64,000 bases of DNA from a virus, in IMG/VR virus record IMGVR_UViG_3300042515_001753, positions 62,001 through 126,000 of that record; one strand, given 5' to 3'. Of this stretch, positions 29,848 through 38,441 are shown piece by piece. A program made the translations under genes and the position numbers. The first letter of the stretch is position 1; the number at the start of each line of letters is the position of its first letter. A model generated the notes under the pieces. The model was not told the origin of the DNA. It did no database searches and saw only the letters and a list, made by a program, of their open reading frames with translations.

Positions 29848-31845
29848 TTACCTACTAACCTCTTCCCAGTCCATAGAACCAACTACAGTATCACCACCAC
29901 CATTAGAAGCAATAACAAGAGTAATTTCAAAAGGTGTTGATGTTAGTCCATTTCTTTCTAACTGAAACTTAAAGAGTGCTTCTCGGGGTATATCAATTTG
30001 AGTTGATCCTTGATTTGAAGCAGTAAAAAATCCACTCGCAAGTATTCTTCCACCAGTATGAGAAGTTCCAGTAATGTTATAATTCACAGCACTATCATCA
30101 CCAGCACTTACCCAATCTCCTCCCCCAGTAGTGCCAGATGCTCTAATCTGCCAATTATAGGCACCTGTATCGATTGGCATTGCCGAAAGTGCCGTGATAA
30201 TTGCAATCGCATCTAAATTATTTGGTGATGTTTTGAGTCTTATACTTACGATAGGATAAAATGTTCCAGCAGTTGTAAGAGTTCTTGGGGTGGTGATTGG
30301 TGTTCCTACTGCCTGCTGTAATCCATGAAGATTATAACCACCCTCCGAAATTACTGAAGAACAAATCTGTTTGAGATTACTTGTACTTGTGGTTATTCCA
30401 GTATTAGCAATCTCATATCTTACTGGAAGTGATGCTGTTGTGATATAAGTTGATTCAATTATGTTTGCGTGATGAAATGTATGGCAGTGAATGAATGCTC
30501 CGTCAATTACAAAACCTATTCTTACGGAACCAACACCCAACCATTCAATATCCATCCATAAGATTTGTGCTTTGGATGAATTTAATGTAAAACCAGAAGG
30601 ACCTGTACCGTCTAATTTATCAACATTCCAGTCTTCCTGTGCAACTCTTGTCGTTGTTCCAAGAGATAAACTTTTCTCTACAAAATATGCAGTATCCCCA
30701 TCAACCTCAAAATACATTCCATTATCAGCACCAAAATATCCAACTCTTTGACGAAGATTTGTTTTCTTGGGGTTCATTACAAATGTATTCAATACCAGCA
30801 AAGACTTTCCTGGTTGATATGCGAATACTTTTGTTGTTTCTCTAGTCACAGAACAACCAGCAGTAGTTCCAATTCCAATATTAATCAAACCCTGTGCGGT
30901 TACAAATCCAACTGTAGAACCAGTTCCTACAACTAAACTACTCCAGAGATTATTGTCCCTATATCTGTGAGAACTATCAAAAAGTGTGAGTGGGTTTGAT
31001 ACTCTTAAACGACCAAATGCATCACTTGAAGTTGATGGAAGTGTAACAGATGCTGATGATGTTGTAGAAATTGATACTGTTCCCGTAACTGGTAGGGGAT
31101 TACTAGAACTTACAGGAGCACTATTAAGGTTGAGTGATACTTGCCCTGTTGTTCCAATTCCTACTGTTCCTTGAACTGTAACAGTAGAACCAATACCTGA
31201 TACTGCGACTGTTGTTACTGGATTGGTTATGTAGAATGAAGTGTTAGAGATTGATACTGTATTAGCAATTGATACTGTTCCACCAACAGTTACTGTTGTT
31301 ACTGGATTTAAGACATAAAAAGAAGTATTGGATATAGAAACTGTATTTGCAATAGAAACAGTTCCACCAACAGTCACAGAAGTAACTGGATTTAGAACAT
31401 AAAAGGAAGTATTAGAGATTGATACAGTATTCAGTAATGTGGAAATGCCAACTGGAAGATATGAAAGATTTAGATTTTGTGCAGTTCCAATACCAATAGG
31501 CATATATGGAATACCTTCGTCTTCTAAAATACCACTTGAACCAACTTCTGTGATGTGCGTATGAACTGGGTCTTGTGGAGTACTTGTGACTGATACTGTT
31601 GTTCCTACATTTACATCACCAGTAATCGTAATATTGGAAGAACCTAATGATACTGGAAATGGATTGTTGAATGTGACTGGAGAACCACCTTGATTAATCG
31701 CAACAAATCCAGTTGTTCCAATACCTACTGGAAATCTATTTGTTTCACTTACAACTTCTCCATCTTTAGTCGCAATCATTGGGACTTCAAAAAGACTTCT
31801 TTCTTGATTCAGAAAGTCCTGCGTATTCTTATTAAACTGTGCCAT
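29848..31845 (-). CDS. Repeat-rich virion structural protein between gp16 and gp17
   Basis: 665 residues. The N-terminus MAQFNKNTQDFLNQERSLFE is followed by a low-complexity Thr/Val/Ser/Gly region (about 35-280) that includes three 28-residue repeats at 139-217 of the type NTVSISNTSFYVLNPVT. The C-terminal 370 residues look globular: SDAFGRLRVSNPLTLFDSSHRYRD, QRVGYFGADNGMYFEVDG, WMDIEWLGVGSVRIGFVIDG, and a final FQLERNGLTSTPFEITLVIASNG. Such proteins are found in cyanophage virions; a fibre or decoration role is plausible but not shown. It may bind a surface through the beta-repeat stem. Confidence 0.8.
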   Translation of the reverse strand: MAQFNKNTQDFLNQERSLFEVPMIATKDGEVVSETNRFPVGIGTTGFVAINQGGSPVTFNNPFPVSLGSSNITITGDVNVGTTVSVTSTPQDPVHTHITEVGSSGILEDEGIPYMPIGIGTAQNLNLSYLPVGISTLLNTVSISNTSFYVLNPVTSVTVGGTVSIANTVSISNTSFYVLNPVTTVTVGGTVSIANTVSISNTSFYITNPVTTVAVSGIGSTVTVQGTVGIGTTGQVSLNLNSAPVSSSNPLPVTGTVSISTTSSASVTLPSTSSDAFGRLRVSNPLTLFDSSHRYRDNNLWSSLVVGTGSTVGFVTAQGLINIGIGTTAGCSVTRETTKVFAYQPGKSLLVLNTFVMNPKKTNLRQRVGYFGADNGMYFEVDGDTAYFVEKSLSLGTTTRVAQEDWNVDKLDGTGPSGFTLNSSKAQILWMDIEWLGVGSVRIGFVIDGAFIHCHTFHHANIIESTYITTASLPVRYEIANTGITTSTSNLKQICSSVISEGGYNLHGLQQAVGTPITTPRTLTTAGTFYPIVSIRLKTSPNNLDAIAIITALSAMPIDTGAYNWQIRASGTTGGGDWVSAGDDSAVNYNITGTSHTGGRILASGFFTASNQGSTQIDIPREALFKFQLERNGLTSTPFEITLVIASNGGGDTVVGSMDWEEVSR
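31195..31431 (-). repeat. 84-base in-frame tandem repeats
   Basis: Just under three direct copies of an 84-base unit (28 codons) encode SISNTSFYVLNPVT-type segments within the 665-residue structural gene. Copies 1 and 2 are almost identical in protein; copy 3 drifts to FYITNPVT and VAVSG. The units differ at many third-codon positions. Confidence 0.85.
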
Positions 31846-31847
31846 AA

Positions 31848-32162
31848 TTAATCAGTCCAAGTTAGTCTTTCTGGTTGATATCTTTGTGAGTTCTTAATTT
31901 TTAAAGAATTTGTTGTTTGGGGGTAAATGTTATGTACAATTGCTCCAGGATATTCTCCCTGAAGTTGCTCCGCAAGTTCATTTTTGTTCAACATCTTGCC
32001 TTCAACTTCTAATCTATACATTTTACCTTCCCAAACTATATCTGCGGTAAAAGACTCTCCAACGGGTTCTGATTGAGATTCTGAACCATTCATATAAAGA
32101 TTGCCGTTGAAATTTCCAGCAATATTAACACTTTCTGAAATAAACTGATTGAAGGATTTCAT
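31848..32162 (-). CDS. Small protein with capsid-targeting N-terminus
   Basis: 104 residues. It starts MKSFNQFISESVNIAG, close to the T4 capsid-targeting peptide MKTYQEFIAEA, including an I-x-E followed by a small residue where gp21 would cut (after E9). The mature part would be small and beta-like: FNGNLYMNGSESQSEPVG, FTADIVWEGKMYRLEVEG and LNKNELAEQLQGEYPGAIVHNI. I know no function. One base separates it from the DUF5661-type gene upstream and two from the 665-residue gene downstream. I infer a packaged internal head protein. Confidence 0.7.
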   Translation of the reverse strand: MKSFNQFISESVNIAGNFNGNLYMNGSESQSEPVGESFTADIVWEGKMYRLEVEGKMLNKNELAEQLQGEYPGAIVHNIYPQTTNSLKIKNSQRYQPERLTWTD

Positions 32163-32163
32163 T

Positions 32164-33642
32164 TTAGTTACAGTTCCACTTTCTTAGGGATAATGTCTTT
32201 CTTGTTGGACGACCTTTTTCATCTTTCGTAGGTCCAGGCATTCCACTCATACGAGCACAGAATGATTTTCTGCGTTTTGCATCCTTAGAACCGGGTTTTA
32301 ATTTTGATGGTTTAGTAGTAACGGCAGTTTGCAATTTTGAACCTGGATTTTCTTTTCTATAAGATGCAACTCCTGCTGCGTTTAAACCACCTTCGGGATT
32401 TTTACCTTCCTTTCTTTGCCAAGCAGCGGATGCTTCATTCAGACCAAAATCCTCCCTCCAATTAGAATATTCATCATTAGATTCCTTAACCTTAACGCAG
32501 TTTGGATATCTTTTACCAAACATAGTCTTCATACCTTTTTTCTTATAACCTTTCCAACACGCCTCATCCATTGACCCTTGAACATTATGCTCACCACTAT
32601 CTAGGTAGTCGGCAGCGGCATCAATATAATCTGCTGCCTTTGTAATTTTTGATTGAACCCACGCCTCAATATTACCCTCACCATTCAGTTTGCCACGAAG
32701 TCTTTTGGCAGCAGAAATAATTGTAGAAAGTTCAGACCTTGCCATAGAATATTCGTGGTCTGGTTCCTTAGACTCATTAGCAGGATGTACCTGAGCAATA
32801 CTAAACTTCATCTGATTTGGAGATAATCTAGAAGGTAGTGAAAACATATCCCAGTACTTGGGACCATATCTGCATACATCTCTAGTCTCATCTTTCTCAC
32901 ATTTGGGGCAATATCTCATACCCATTTCTTCTGAAATAGAATCTTTTGGTGATAGATTTATTGATTCTGATTTATTTCCCCAATTAGCGGCACCAACCTT
33001 GCGACATTTTACAAGTGCTCCGGAAGCATATGCCGAAGGCCAGACAGAATATCTTGACTTTACTTTAGTATAACAAGCGTCTTTTGTGCCGCTTCCTTTA
33101 CCTTTAACATCTGATTCTTCGTTCATTTTCTTTTTGGGGGTATCTGTTGAAACATAAGTTGGTTTGGCAGCACCAGATTTTTCTGGTTGATTTGGGTCTG
33201 CGGCACTTTTTCTTCTTTGGGCAGATATTCTTTGAGATTTAGTCATACTTGCTCTTTTATCCGAAGAAACACACTTGGGTGTTTCATCTTCTTCACCTTC
33301 TTCACGGGCACAAGGTTCTCCGGAGATTACTTCAACCCAACCAGGCTTTCCTTTTTTACCTTTTGATTTTGATTTGCCAAACCAATCACGAAGACTCTCT
33401 TTCACATCCTTAAAGTTTTTATGCTCTTTTCTAGCATCAGACTCCATCTTTTTCAACTTAGTGTAATAATCTGGAAACTCATCAAGATGTTGGAGAGCAA
33501 TATCAGCAGCAAGATCTTTATCCTTAGTGTGCTCCTTTTCAATAGCAATACCCATCTTAAGTTGATTTCTTACAAAAGAAATATCCTGACGATGCTTTTT
33601 CGCAATACTTTCAACCGTCTGGTGGGGTTTTAATTTAGGCAC
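32164..33642 (-). CDS. Mosaic DUF5661-type, Cys-rich protein
   Basis: 492 residues started by GTG at 33642. Residues 10-70 fit DUF5661: HRQDISFVRNQLKMGIAIEKEH, then ADIALQHLDEFPDYYTKLKKME. After this come repeated short Cys/Lys/Arg-rich modules: GEPCAREEGE with PKCVSSDKRASMTKSQRISAQRR, DACYTKVKSRYSVWPSAYASG with ALVKCRKVG, a CPKC-type pair at YCPKCEKDE, CWKGYKKKGMKTMFGKRYPNC and a C-terminal PGSKDAKRRKSFCARMSGM block, in the style of DUF6321-like segments. The protein is basic and looks assembled from modules. Zinc or DNA binding is inferred. A TCTAAATA late-type box lies 23 bases upstream. Confidence 0.75.
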   Translation of the reverse strand: MPKLKPHQTVESIAKKHRQDISFVRNQLKMGIAIEKEHTKDKDLAADIALQHLDEFPDYYTKLKKMESDARKEHKNFKDVKESLRDWFGKSKSKGKKGKPGWVEVISGEPCAREEGEEDETPKCVSSDKRASMTKSQRISAQRRKSAADPNQPEKSGAAKPTYVSTDTPKKKMNEESDVKGKGSGTKDACYTKVKSRYSVWPSAYASGALVKCRKVGAANWGNKSESINLSPKDSISEEMGMRYCPKCEKDETRDVCRYGPKYWDMFSLPSRLSPNQMKFSIAQVHPANESKEPDHEYSMARSELSTIISAAKRLRGKLNGEGNIEAWVQSKITKAADYIDAAADYLDSGEHNVQGSMDEACWKGYKKKGMKTMFGKRYPNCVKVKESNDEYSNWREDFGLNEASAAWQRKEGKNPEGGLNAAGVASYRKENPGSKLQTAVTTKPSKLKPGSKDAKRRKSFCARMSGMPGPTKDEKGRPTRKTLSLRKWNCN

Positions 33643-33654
33643 TTTAGGAAAACA

Positions 33655-34077
33655 CTATTCTTTATTATTTAGAAAACCTTGCTTCAGTATTTTTGAAAGT
33701 TCAGAAGTTGAACCAATAAAAACAGCATTATTAGTTACATTATTTGAAACTTTAGTATTATCTTCCTCAACATCTTTCAGTTTTTTCTGTAGGTCTATGA
33801 GTTTATCAGTCGTATCAGCAACACTCTTAATTAGTTGCCCCGCCACTTCATATGCTCTTGGACTTCCACCATCACCAGCAAGTTCCATAATTCCATTAAT
33901 TGCCTCCTGACCTTTTTCAATTAATGAATATAGATTTGCTCTTGTATATTCATAATCTTTTTTTATATCATTATTCTGTGTCGGAATAATATCAATTGGT
34001 GTGATAGACTTTTCTACCTCAACAATACTACTTTCAATATTCAGTGCTTTATCCAAATCTTCATAATTATTTTTCAT
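33655..34077 (-). CDS. 16: Terminase small subunit gp16
   Basis: Recognises DNA and regulates the gp17 motor. It has 140 residues (T4 has 164). The layout matches: an acidic N-terminus, a central coiled coil (KKDYEYTRANLYSLIEKGQEAINGIMELA, GSPRAYEVAGQLIKSVADTTDKLIDLQKKLKDVEE), and a C-terminal NNAVFIGSTSELSKILKQG, which corresponds to the T4 NATVFMGSPTELMDE block. It follows gp15 with a 6-base gap. Confidence 0.93.
   Translation of the reverse strand: MKNNYEDLDKALNIESSIVEVEKSITPIDIIPTQNNDIKKDYEYTRANLYSLIEKGQEAINGIMELAGDGGSPRAYEVAGQLIKSVADTTDKLIDLQKKLKDVEEDNTKVSNNVTNNAVFIGSTSELSKILKQGFLNNKE
33666..33673 (-). promoter_or_regulatory. Late-promoter variant before the DUF5661 gene
   Basis: TCTAAATA on the minus strand near the gp16 stop, 23 bases upstream of the GTG start at 33642. 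Confidence 0.4.
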
Positions 34078-34083
34078 AATATA

Positions 34084-34884
34084 TCAAATATCTCTTTGTT
34101 GAGTTGGACTATATGTTTTAGCATCGCCATATGTTTCAAAAGTTTCATTAAATCCAAAATCGTCATCCGGACCTGCGTCAATTGGGTCTGGAACAAGAGT
34201 ATATCTCATTTCTCTCTTGGCAGTTGTAGTATCAGTACTCGTATATAAATCAACTTGAACCTTACGAATGAGACCCTCTGTACTATCAGAAATTGGTCCG
34301 AACAGATAAGTTTTGGCAGTAAAATTTAAAGTATATATTAGGGTTCTCCGAGTTGAATAATCTCCTTCATAATCATCGGTAAAAGATACACTATCTAAAA
34401 CCACGGGAATATCTCTTTTTTCTCCGATAGAATCTACCAAATCTACTGTTAGATTGAATGATGGTTGAAAACTTGGAAGAATCTGTTCTACTATCTGCAG
34501 AGCATCATCTTGCAACTTCGTCATAATATTTAATTGAAACCCAATATTATATGGAACGGGCATATAAACTTTTTTTACAGTATCACCATTACCGCAAGTT
34601 TTGAATGTTTGAGTTACATTTGCCTTTCTTGTAGAATCATACTGAATAGAAGTCATTTCAAATGATATTCGGGGGAGAGTAATCTGAATTGCCTTATTCA
34701 ATTCCGATTGCTGCTCAATCCTGGCCAGAAACTTTTGCATAGGTCCATATCCAAGAGGAACCTTCATCTGACTGATTGCTACATCAGATGAATTTTTATG
34801 TTCTATGTAAATATCATTAAAAAGAGTTCCAAATGCAGTAACGGTCTTTCTAATAATTTGGTGATAAAAATAGGTCCCTAGCAT
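34084..34884 (-). CDS. 15: Tail sheath stabiliser / completion protein gp15
   Basis: Caps the tail and joins it to the neck. It has 266 residues (T4 has 272). It starts MLGTYFYHQIIRKTVTAFGTLFNDIYI and contains VPLGYGPMQKFLARIEQQ, ITLPRISFEMTSIQYDSTRK, YNIGFQLNIMTKLQDDALQIVEQILPSFQPSFN and DYSTRRTLIYTLNF, in T4 order. A TATAAATA box lies 37 bases before the start, so gp15 begins a late unit with gp16. Confidence 0.95.
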   Translation of the reverse strand: MLGTYFYHQIIRKTVTAFGTLFNDIYIEHKNSSDVAISQMKVPLGYGPMQKFLARIEQQSELNKAIQITLPRISFEMTSIQYDSTRKANVTQTFKTCGNGDTVKKVYMPVPYNIGFQLNIMTKLQDDALQIVEQILPSFQPSFNLTVDLVDSIGEKRDIPVVLDSVSFTDDYEGDYSTRRTLIYTLNFTAKTYLFGPISDSTEGLIRKVQVDLYTSTDTTTAKREMRYTLVPDPIDAGPDDDFGFNETFETYGDAKTYSPTQQRDI

Positions 34885-34921
34885 TTTTTATACCCGATTA
34901 TCCAATCATTATCGTATTATA

Positions 34922-34929
34922 TATTTATA
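34922..34929 (-). promoter_or_regulatory. Late promoter for gp15-gp16
   Basis: TATAAATA on the minus strand in the gap after gp14, 37 bases upstream of gp15. Confidence 0.78.
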
Positions 34930-34932
34930 GTA

Positions 34933-36339
34933 TCAATAAGAACCAAATGGATTAGATTCAGAAAAATCTAAAATAGATTCTGCTTCGGTTTGAATCTGCA
35001 AATTATCTCCGTAATTATCATAAGGATTCCAATTGCTATAAGTATTTACCGAATATTGAGCATTAGAAATTGATCCTGTAATTGTTTCACCAGGGAAAAA
35101 TCCATTAGGAGTTACATTATTAACAAAAGAAACTTTAAGAGTTTTTGTATCAAAATCCCAAGATTTAACTCTTGCTGTTGTACCAGAGTTAGATCCTGTT
35201 ACAATTTCGTTAAAGATATAGGTTCCAATTCCACTTAAAATTGGTGGTGCATCAATAACAACTTGAGGGGCAATAGTGTATCCTACTCCAGGATTTGTAA
35301 TACTTATAGAAGATACAGACTGAGCAGTTCCAACCACTGATGATATTGCAGTTGCAGTTACTCCAGAACCAACATTTCCTACAATACTTACATAAGGTGC
35401 CGTTGAATATCCAACTCCACCAGTCCATTGCAGATCTTGGTAGAGATCTATGGAAATAACACCAAACTGTGAGGTTTCAATTCCGCAGGTGGCAGCAGCA
35501 CCGACACCATTTCCAATAATTGAGATATTTGGAGCAACAGTATAACCAGTACCAGCATTAGTCAATACTATCTGTTTTATAGCGTAAAATCCAGATTTCA
35601 ATTCTGCAATTGCTTCTGCCGCCGCATTTGTTCCTCCCAAAGGTGCAGAAGATATGCCGATAGTTGGAGGAGAGGTATAACCATATCCATCATTATTCAA
35701 GGTTATTTCTCTAATATAACCAGTTCCAATGGTTGCTAATGCTGTTGCAGGTATTCCAAGTCCAATTAAATTCAACGTTGTTATATATCCTTCATCTTGA
35801 ATTTGAGTATCAATTTCATCAATAGAAGTGTCAATAACTTCATCCTCATACTCAAACAATTCACATCTTAACTCATAAACATATAATTTACCCAACTGAT
35901 AAAATGGTTGTTCGTGCTCTACAAATTTAACCTCAAATAATCTTTGTCCTAGGGGAAAATATACTAAATCTCCTTCTCTAGGTCTGGATGATAAAACAAT
36001 TTCTTCATCACTTTCTGTCTCTAAAAAAGGAGAAATAAAATCCTCAAACCTTTCTTTGGAAATAATTAAACTTAAATCATCCTTTAAACTCATTCCAAAT
36101 TTAGTAAGAATATCTCCTTGCCCACTATATCCCTCATAATTATTCACATATGCTTCTAGTGCAAAATTATCATCAAACTTAGATGATGAAATTTCTCTTA
36201 AAATGGTTTCTCTTCTTACAAATTTTCTAGGGATATAAATTACTTCTACCCCATAAATCCTCAACTGTTCGTTGATTAACTCTTGGACAAGTCTTTGTTC
36301 ATTTGGTGAACCTTGAAGAAAGAAAGGATTTAGTGCCAT
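34933..36339 (-). CDS. 14: Neck protein gp14, enlarged by GxGY repeats
   Basis: Neck protein that with gp13 joins head and tail. At 468 residues it is far longer than T4 gp14 (256). The N-terminal 185 residues are the gp14 core: FFLQGSPNEQRLVQELINEQ, EVIYIPRKFVRRETILREI, YEGYSGQGDILTKFGMSL and SRPREGDLVYFPLGQRLFEVKFVE. From about residue 200 four beta repeats follow (LNNDGYGYTSPPTIGIS, LTNAGTGYTVAPNISIIG, GGVGYSTAPYVSIVG, ITNPGVGYTIAPQVVI), then a short tail. The same repeat is found in the gp7- and gp8-like proteins. Confidence 0.93.
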   Translation of the reverse strand: MALNPFFLQGSPNEQRLVQELINEQLRIYGVEVIYIPRKFVRRETILREISSSKFDDNFALEAYVNNYEGYSGQGDILTKFGMSLKDDLSLIISKERFEDFISPFLETESDEEIVLSSRPREGDLVYFPLGQRLFEVKFVEHEQPFYQLGKLYVYELRCELFEYEDEVIDTSIDEIDTQIQDEGYITTLNLIGLGIPATALATIGTGYIREITLNNDGYGYTSPPTIGISSAPLGGTNAAAEAIAELKSGFYAIKQIVLTNAGTGYTVAPNISIIGNGVGAAATCGIETSQFGVISIDLYQDLQWTGGVGYSTAPYVSIVGNVGSGVTATAISSVVGTAQSVSSISITNPGVGYTIAPQVVIDAPPILSGIGTYIFNEIVTGSNSGTTARVKSWDFDTKTLKVSFVNNVTPNGFFPGETITGSISNAQYSVNTYSNWNPYDNYGDNLQIQTEAESILDFSESNPFGSY

Positions 36340-36341
36340 TA

Positions 36342-37184
36342 TTATCCAATAAAATCGTAGGGTGGTAATTCATAATCAAGAGCCATTCTTTGTTTTATAT
36401 CCGCCAATTCTCTTTCAGCATCTTCATATAATTCTCTACCATTCAGTTCAATTCCTCCGGGCAACTTGACTCCTCTAAATTTAATTAAATTTTGACCCCA
36501 CTGTCTTTTCATAGTGGCAGTTAAATATTTTTTCAAGAAACTATCATTATAAACATTAGTAAAGGTATTTGGATCTAAAATTCTATAACAATCAATTACC
36601 AAAAAATTACCTACTTGCTGCGCTCGCCAATCAATATCCAAATACATTCTATTTTGTCTTTTATTAAATCTAATTTGTTTATCCGTAGTTAGTAGAAAAT
36701 CAATATCTTCAAGATAAGATTTAACCATAGAGTATTGTAATAAATCAACGGAGTTAAAATAATATAAATCATTCAAAAATAACTGATATTTGATGCTGAA
36801 CATCCCACCAGAAATAGAACTGGTGTCAAACTTAAATATTTTTTCTATTCCAATTATGGAATCTGGTACTTGAATAAAATTTGATGTTTCGTAAAAATTA
36901 GAGGTTATAGTTCCCAATCCACTTACATTTGTTGATGTTCCAGTAGTTGTAACTATCCCAACACCATTGGTTGTGGCAGAACCTCTATTAATATCTGCCT
37001 GTGTCAATTGATATTTTAAATACATTCTTTCTACGCCATCAAAGTGCCTCTCCTGGAAGTACTGTAGGGCATCATCCACTAAATCATCTATTTGGTCATC
37101 GGCAAGGTTAATCTCCAGTACAGGAGCACCTAGGCGTCTTAGGCAATAGTCTATGAGATCTTGTCTACTTGCTGGTTTAGACAC
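36342..37184 (-). CDS. 13: Neck protein gp13
   Basis: Neck protein forming the ring under the portal. It has 280 residues (T4 has 309). Typical text: MSKPASRQDLIDYCLRRLGAPVLEINLADDQIDDLVDDALQYF, FIQVPDSIIGIEKIFKFD, MVKSYLEDIDFLLTTDKQIRFNKRQNRMYLDIDW and KKYLTATMKRQWGQNLIKFRGVKLPGGIELNGRELYEDAE. The start is GTG at 37184, overlapping the previous TAG (TAGTG) and served by GGAGGA. Two bases separate its end from gp14. Confidence 0.96.
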   Translation of the reverse strand: MSKPASRQDLIDYCLRRLGAPVLEINLADDQIDDLVDDALQYFQERHFDGVERMYLKYQLTQADINRGSATTNGVGIVTTTGTSTNVSGLGTITSNFYETSNFIQVPDSIIGIEKIFKFDTSSISGGMFSIKYQLFLNDLYYFNSVDLLQYSMVKSYLEDIDFLLTTDKQIRFNKRQNRMYLDIDWRAQQVGNFLVIDCYRILDPNTFTNVYNDSFLKKYLTATMKRQWGQNLIKFRGVKLPGGIELNGRELYEDAERELADIKQRMALDYELPPYDFIG

Positions 37185-37900
37185 TAATAGGTTCCTCCAT
37201 CTATAACACTAGACCAGGTTGGTATTCCTGAATTGTCAGTTGTAAGTATATAGTTAGTTTCTGATATTGCCGATGAAGTAGTACCGGTAGAAACTAACCG
37301 ATCATTTAAATCAAAATATGCAACACCATAAGGTTGTCCTATCGGATAATAAATTGATTGTCCTACTGTAAGGATTCCAGTAATATTTGCATTACGAGCA
37401 GTAAATTCATCAAATACTAAATCATCACTGATATAAAGATCGCCATCAATATAAACATTATTTTTAAAGGTTGTAACACCTACAAAAGTAGAGACACCGG
37501 AAACATAAAATTGGGATGCATTAACAATACCAAGTGTACTAATTCCGGTTGAATTAATATTAGTTAAAGTAGAGTTTACACTATTGAGTGTAATAATACT
37601 ACCAATTCCAGTTACGTTAATGTTACGAGCAGTAAATTCATCAAAGAAAATGTCATCATTAACATATAAATCACCATCAATATAAACATTATTTTTAAAA
37701 GTTGTAACACCTATAAATGTAGATAATCCACTAACGTTAAGAGATGTAACTGATGCTATGCCACCAATTACATTTTCTGCAGTAAAGGCAAGTCCACCAG
37801 CAGCTCCAGAAACGCTAGATACAACTTTAACTGTATTTTGCTGACCTACCCTAGATTTTATAGTATTTTGTTGTCCAACTTTTACTCTTATATCGGACAT
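37184..37900 (-). CDS. Structural protein with duplicated fibre-like module
   Basis: 238 residues. The N-terminus has a short repeat, KVGQQNTIKSRVGQQNTVKV. Two 43-residue copies follow (57-99 and 134-176) of a module containing VTTFKNNVYIDGDLY and FDEFTARN. A C-terminal TSSAISETNYILTTDNSGIPTWSSV looks like a fibre tip or attachment end. Similar VTTFKNNVYIDG text is known from cyanophage fibre-like virion proteins. Its place before gp13 suggests a neck or whisker fibre. Both ends overlap neighbours. Confidence 0.78.
   Translation of the reverse strand: MSDIRVKVGQQNTIKSRVGQQNTVKVVSSVSGAAGGLAFTAENVIGGIASVTSLNVSGLSTFIGVTTFKNNVYIDGDLYVNDDIFFDEFTARNINVTGIGSIITLNSVNSTLTNINSTGISTLGIVNASQFYVSGVSTFVGVTTFKNNVYIDGDLYISDDLVFDEFTARNANITGILTVGQSIYYPIGQPYGVAYFDLNDRLVSTGTTSSAISETNYILTTDNSGIPTWSSVIDGGTY
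37373..37732 (-). repeat. Duplicated 129-base module in the fibre-like gene
   Basis: Copy A (37604-37732) and copy B (37373-37501) encode the 43-residue VTTFKNNVYIDGDLY modules. Long stretches are nearly identical at the DNA level, so the duplication looks recent or is maintained by recombination. Confidence 0.85.
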
Positions 37901-38244
37901 TACCTAGTTACTCCTTCTCTTACGAGAACCATTCCTTCAATGACGCGATTTTTGATTTGAGAAACATCAGTAATTACAACATCATAAACATATCTTCCGG
38001 GTTTTATAGATAATGTTTCTTCGGACGATAATGATATTAATATTTTACCACTAGTAGATGGTTCTTCAATTGAAGATGTAAAAGTTATGGCTGTAGAACT
38101 ACCAGCCCACTTTCTCATCTGAGCATCAACTTCATAATTGTTCAAATTTAGTGGAGAATTGTTATCAGATCCCTCTAAAGTAAAGGACTGACTAAAATCA
38201 GAACCAGAATTGATGACTAAGTTATTAACGTATACTGCTGCCAT
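37900..38244 (-). CDS. Small structural-type protein before the fibre-like gene
   Basis: 114 residues starting MAAVYVNNLVINSGSDFSQSF and containing LNLNNYEVDAQMRKWAGSSTAI and LSIKPGRYVYDVVITD. The order (unstructured-free beta sandwich with a Y-x-x-x-A-x-x-R and a P-G-x-Y-x-Y-D-V) is that of BppU-like N-terminal domains in baseplate and neck proteins. It begins a late unit: TATAAATA lies 23 bases upstream. The start of the next gene overlaps its stop by one base. Confidence 0.75.
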   Translation of the reverse strand: MAAVYVNNLVINSGSDFSQSFTLEGSDNNSPLNLNNYEVDAQMRKWAGSSTAITFTSSIEEPSTSGKILISLSSEETLSIKPGRYVYDVVITDVSQIKNRVIEGMVLVREGVTR

Positions 38245-38267
38245 CTATCTTTTTTAGCTCTACAATT

Positions 38268-38275
38268 TATTTATA
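38268..38275 (-). promoter_or_regulatory. Late promoter for the neck gene unit
   Basis: TATAAATA on the minus strand, 23 bases upstream of the start at 38244, overlapping the stop of the 56-residue ORF. Confidence 0.8.
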
Positions 38276-38441
38276 TCTTACTCATAGTTGCTAAAACTTC
38301 TTGCTGCCTTAAGTATAATTTGCAGTAAAGTTTTGAAAAATTTTTTAATTCCTCAACACTTAATTCGTCTATAAATCTAGAATGTTTTTCATATTCAAAC
38401 AATTTATTGATAGTTTTCAATTCAATATCATTCGGATCCAT
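38271..38441 (-). CDS. 56-residue helical hypothetical protein
   Basis: Short ORF that starts within the last codons of the 66-residue gene (14-base overlap). The translation begins MDPNDIELKTINKLFEYEKH and continues with SRFIDELSVEELKNFSKLYC and KLYLRQQEVLATMSKI. It is predicted all-helical and charged, and I recognise no family. It is the last gene of the baseplate unit; the next late promoter overlaps its stop. Confidence 0.6.
   Translation of the reverse strand: MDPNDIELKTINKLFEYEKHSRFIDELSVEELKNFSKLYCKLYLRQQEVLATMSKI

Noticed and set aside
31195-31431. Tandem repeats read as a CRISPR-like array
   Set aside because: The repeats are contiguous, in frame, without spacers, and encode a repeated protein segment.
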